Source of the DNA: Candidatus Zixiibacteriota bacterium
Lineage (GTDB): Bacteria > Zixibacteria > MSB-5A5 > UBA10806
Length of the DNA stretch: 7,143 nt
Direction of reading: 5' to 3'
Assembly: GCA_003520965.1 (NCBI GenBank)
Contig: DOTU01000163.1
Coordinates: forward strand, 19,390 to 26,532
A program made the translations under genes and the position numbers. The notes below the pieces were generated by a model. That model was not told the origin of the DNA and ran no database searches. It saw only the letters and a program-made list of their open reading frames with translations. Shown piece after piece: positions 6,449-7,143 of the stretch; position 1 is the stretch's first letter, and every line of letters starts with the position of its first letter.

Positions 6449-7143
6449 TTACATTACGGGCGGAGGCGCGGCTGCGAGCTGTTTCTTAATCCAGGCGGTC
6501 GGCACCGATTTGGGACGTTCAATTGGTATTCCCAGGCCACGGTTTACAACAAGCTGAGAGCACATGCCCATGGCGCGAGAAATCGAGAAAAGCACGGTAT
6601 AATAGGAGAACTCTTTCAAACCAAAATGATAAAGCAACGCGCCGGAGCCAGCGTCAACGTTAGGCCATGGGTCCTTGGCTTTGCCCTGCTCGACAAGCAC
6701 TTTGGGCACTATCTCGAACACCTTATCTACAATCTGGAAGACCGGATCATCACCCATAACGCGTTTGCCAAATGCACGGAAAGCGTCAAAACGGGGATCG
6801 GTGATGCGCAGCACGGCGTGACCATAGCCGGGGATAACCTTTCCAGATTGGAGAGTATCCCAGGCGAATTGGCGGAGTTCCTGATCGCTTGGAACACCTT
6901 TGAACTTTTCATGCACCATCAGCACCCAACCCAGGCACTCCTGGTTAGCAAGCCCGTGAAGCGGGCCAGCCAGACCATTTAATCCGGCAGAAACGGCATA
7001 GTATGGATCGGAGAGGGCCGAACCGACGCAGTGGCAGGCATGTGCGGAAACGTTGCCGCCCTCGTGATCGCTATGCAAGACCATATAGAGGCGCATCAGG
7101 TTGGCGAGTTCGCCGGTTTTATCTTTTATGCCCAGCATGTGAG
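6449..7143 (-). CDS. gltA: Citrate synthase, mitochondrial (eukaryote-like) type, C-terminal part (5' partial)
   Basis: The enzyme condenses oxaloacetate with acetyl-CoA to make citrate, the entry step of the TCA cycle, in the cytosol. The visible C-terminal ~230 residues closely follow the animal mitochondrial enzyme as I recall it: HSDHEGGNVSAH, NGLAGPLHGLANQE, PGYGHAVLR, QGKAKDPWPNVDAGSG, SRAMG and IERPKS. Counting from the Met at 7138, His61, His107 and Asp162 have exactly the spacing of pig His274, His320 and Asp375. His25, Arg116, Arg188 and Arg208 match His238, Arg329, Arg401 and Arg421, so all active-site residues in this part are intact. The Met at 7138 is internal: the frame continues (CAC, His) to the window edge and about 210 N-terminal residues should lie outside. 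The protein ends in an Ala/Pro tail (AAAPPPVM). The gene converges on the kinase gene and has its own terminator. The symbol gltA is given by function only; this form is distinct from the hexameric enterobacterial GltA. Confidence 0.96.
   Translation of the reverse strand, partial: HMLGIKDKTGELANLMRLYMVLHSDHEGGNVSAHACHCVGSALSDPYYAVSAGLNGLAGPLHGLANQECLGWVLMVHEKFKGVPSDQELRQFAWDTLQSGKVIPGYGHAVLRITDPRFDAFRAFGKRVMGDDPVFQIVDKVFEIVPKVLVEQGKAKDPWPNVDAGSGALLYHFGLKEFSYYTVLFSISRAMGMCSQLVVNRGLGIPIERPKSVPTAWIKKQLAAAPPPVM

Noticed and set aside
6626..6982. 118-codon plus-strand frame opposite citrate synthase
   Set aside because: The antisense citrate synthase frame has complete active-site conservation; this frame is its mirror.
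7136..7138. ATG as the start of citrate synthase
   Set aside because: The preceding codon is in frame and coding (His), and citrate synthase needs about 210 more N-terminal residues; the Met corresponds to an internal residue of the family.

Overview
The window looks like a piece of a free-living bacterial chromosome from the FCB side of the tree (Bacteroidetes, Zixibacteria, Marinimicrobia and relatives). The evidence is a surface protein with a type IX secretion (T9SS) style C-terminal sorting domain, followed directly by a PorV/PorQ-family outer-membrane barrel and a large lipoprotein. A Zixibacteria-like lineage is my best guess from the style of these proteins, but this is inference. I see no mobile element, CRISPR array, tRNA or rRNA.

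Layout. (1) Positions 1-5216 form one plus-strand transcription unit. It contains a large secreted beta-rich protein cut by the left edge (1-2453), a PorV/PorQ-like barrel (2467-3417) and a lipoprotein with Ig/FN3-like modules and a predicted class I glutamine-amidotransferase-like C-terminal region (3432-5168). Gaps are 13 and 14 nt with good Shine-Dalgarno sequences, and the unit ends at a strong intrinsic terminator (5185-5216). (2) A PfkB/ribokinase-family sugar or nucleoside kinase follows on the same strand (5256-6224, possibly starting at 5217), apparently transcribed separately. (3) A 224-nt convergent intergenic region (6225-6448) holds a sigma70-like promoter sequence, a 20-bp tandem repeat forming two hairpins that differ by a compensatory base pair, and the terminator of the last gene. 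(4) On the minus strand, a mitochondrial-type citrate synthase runs off the right edge (6449-7143).

How the genes may work together. The first three genes read as a surface-display module: a cargo protein with a sorting tail, a PorV-like barrel of the family that shuttles T9SS cargo, and a lipoprotein that may sit in the outer membrane or on the surface. The kinase and citrate synthase are metabolic genes with no evident link to that module. The least explained signal is the hairpin pair next to a near-consensus promoter at 6265-6335. No complete new system is demonstrated here; the best leads are the surface module and this intergenic element.
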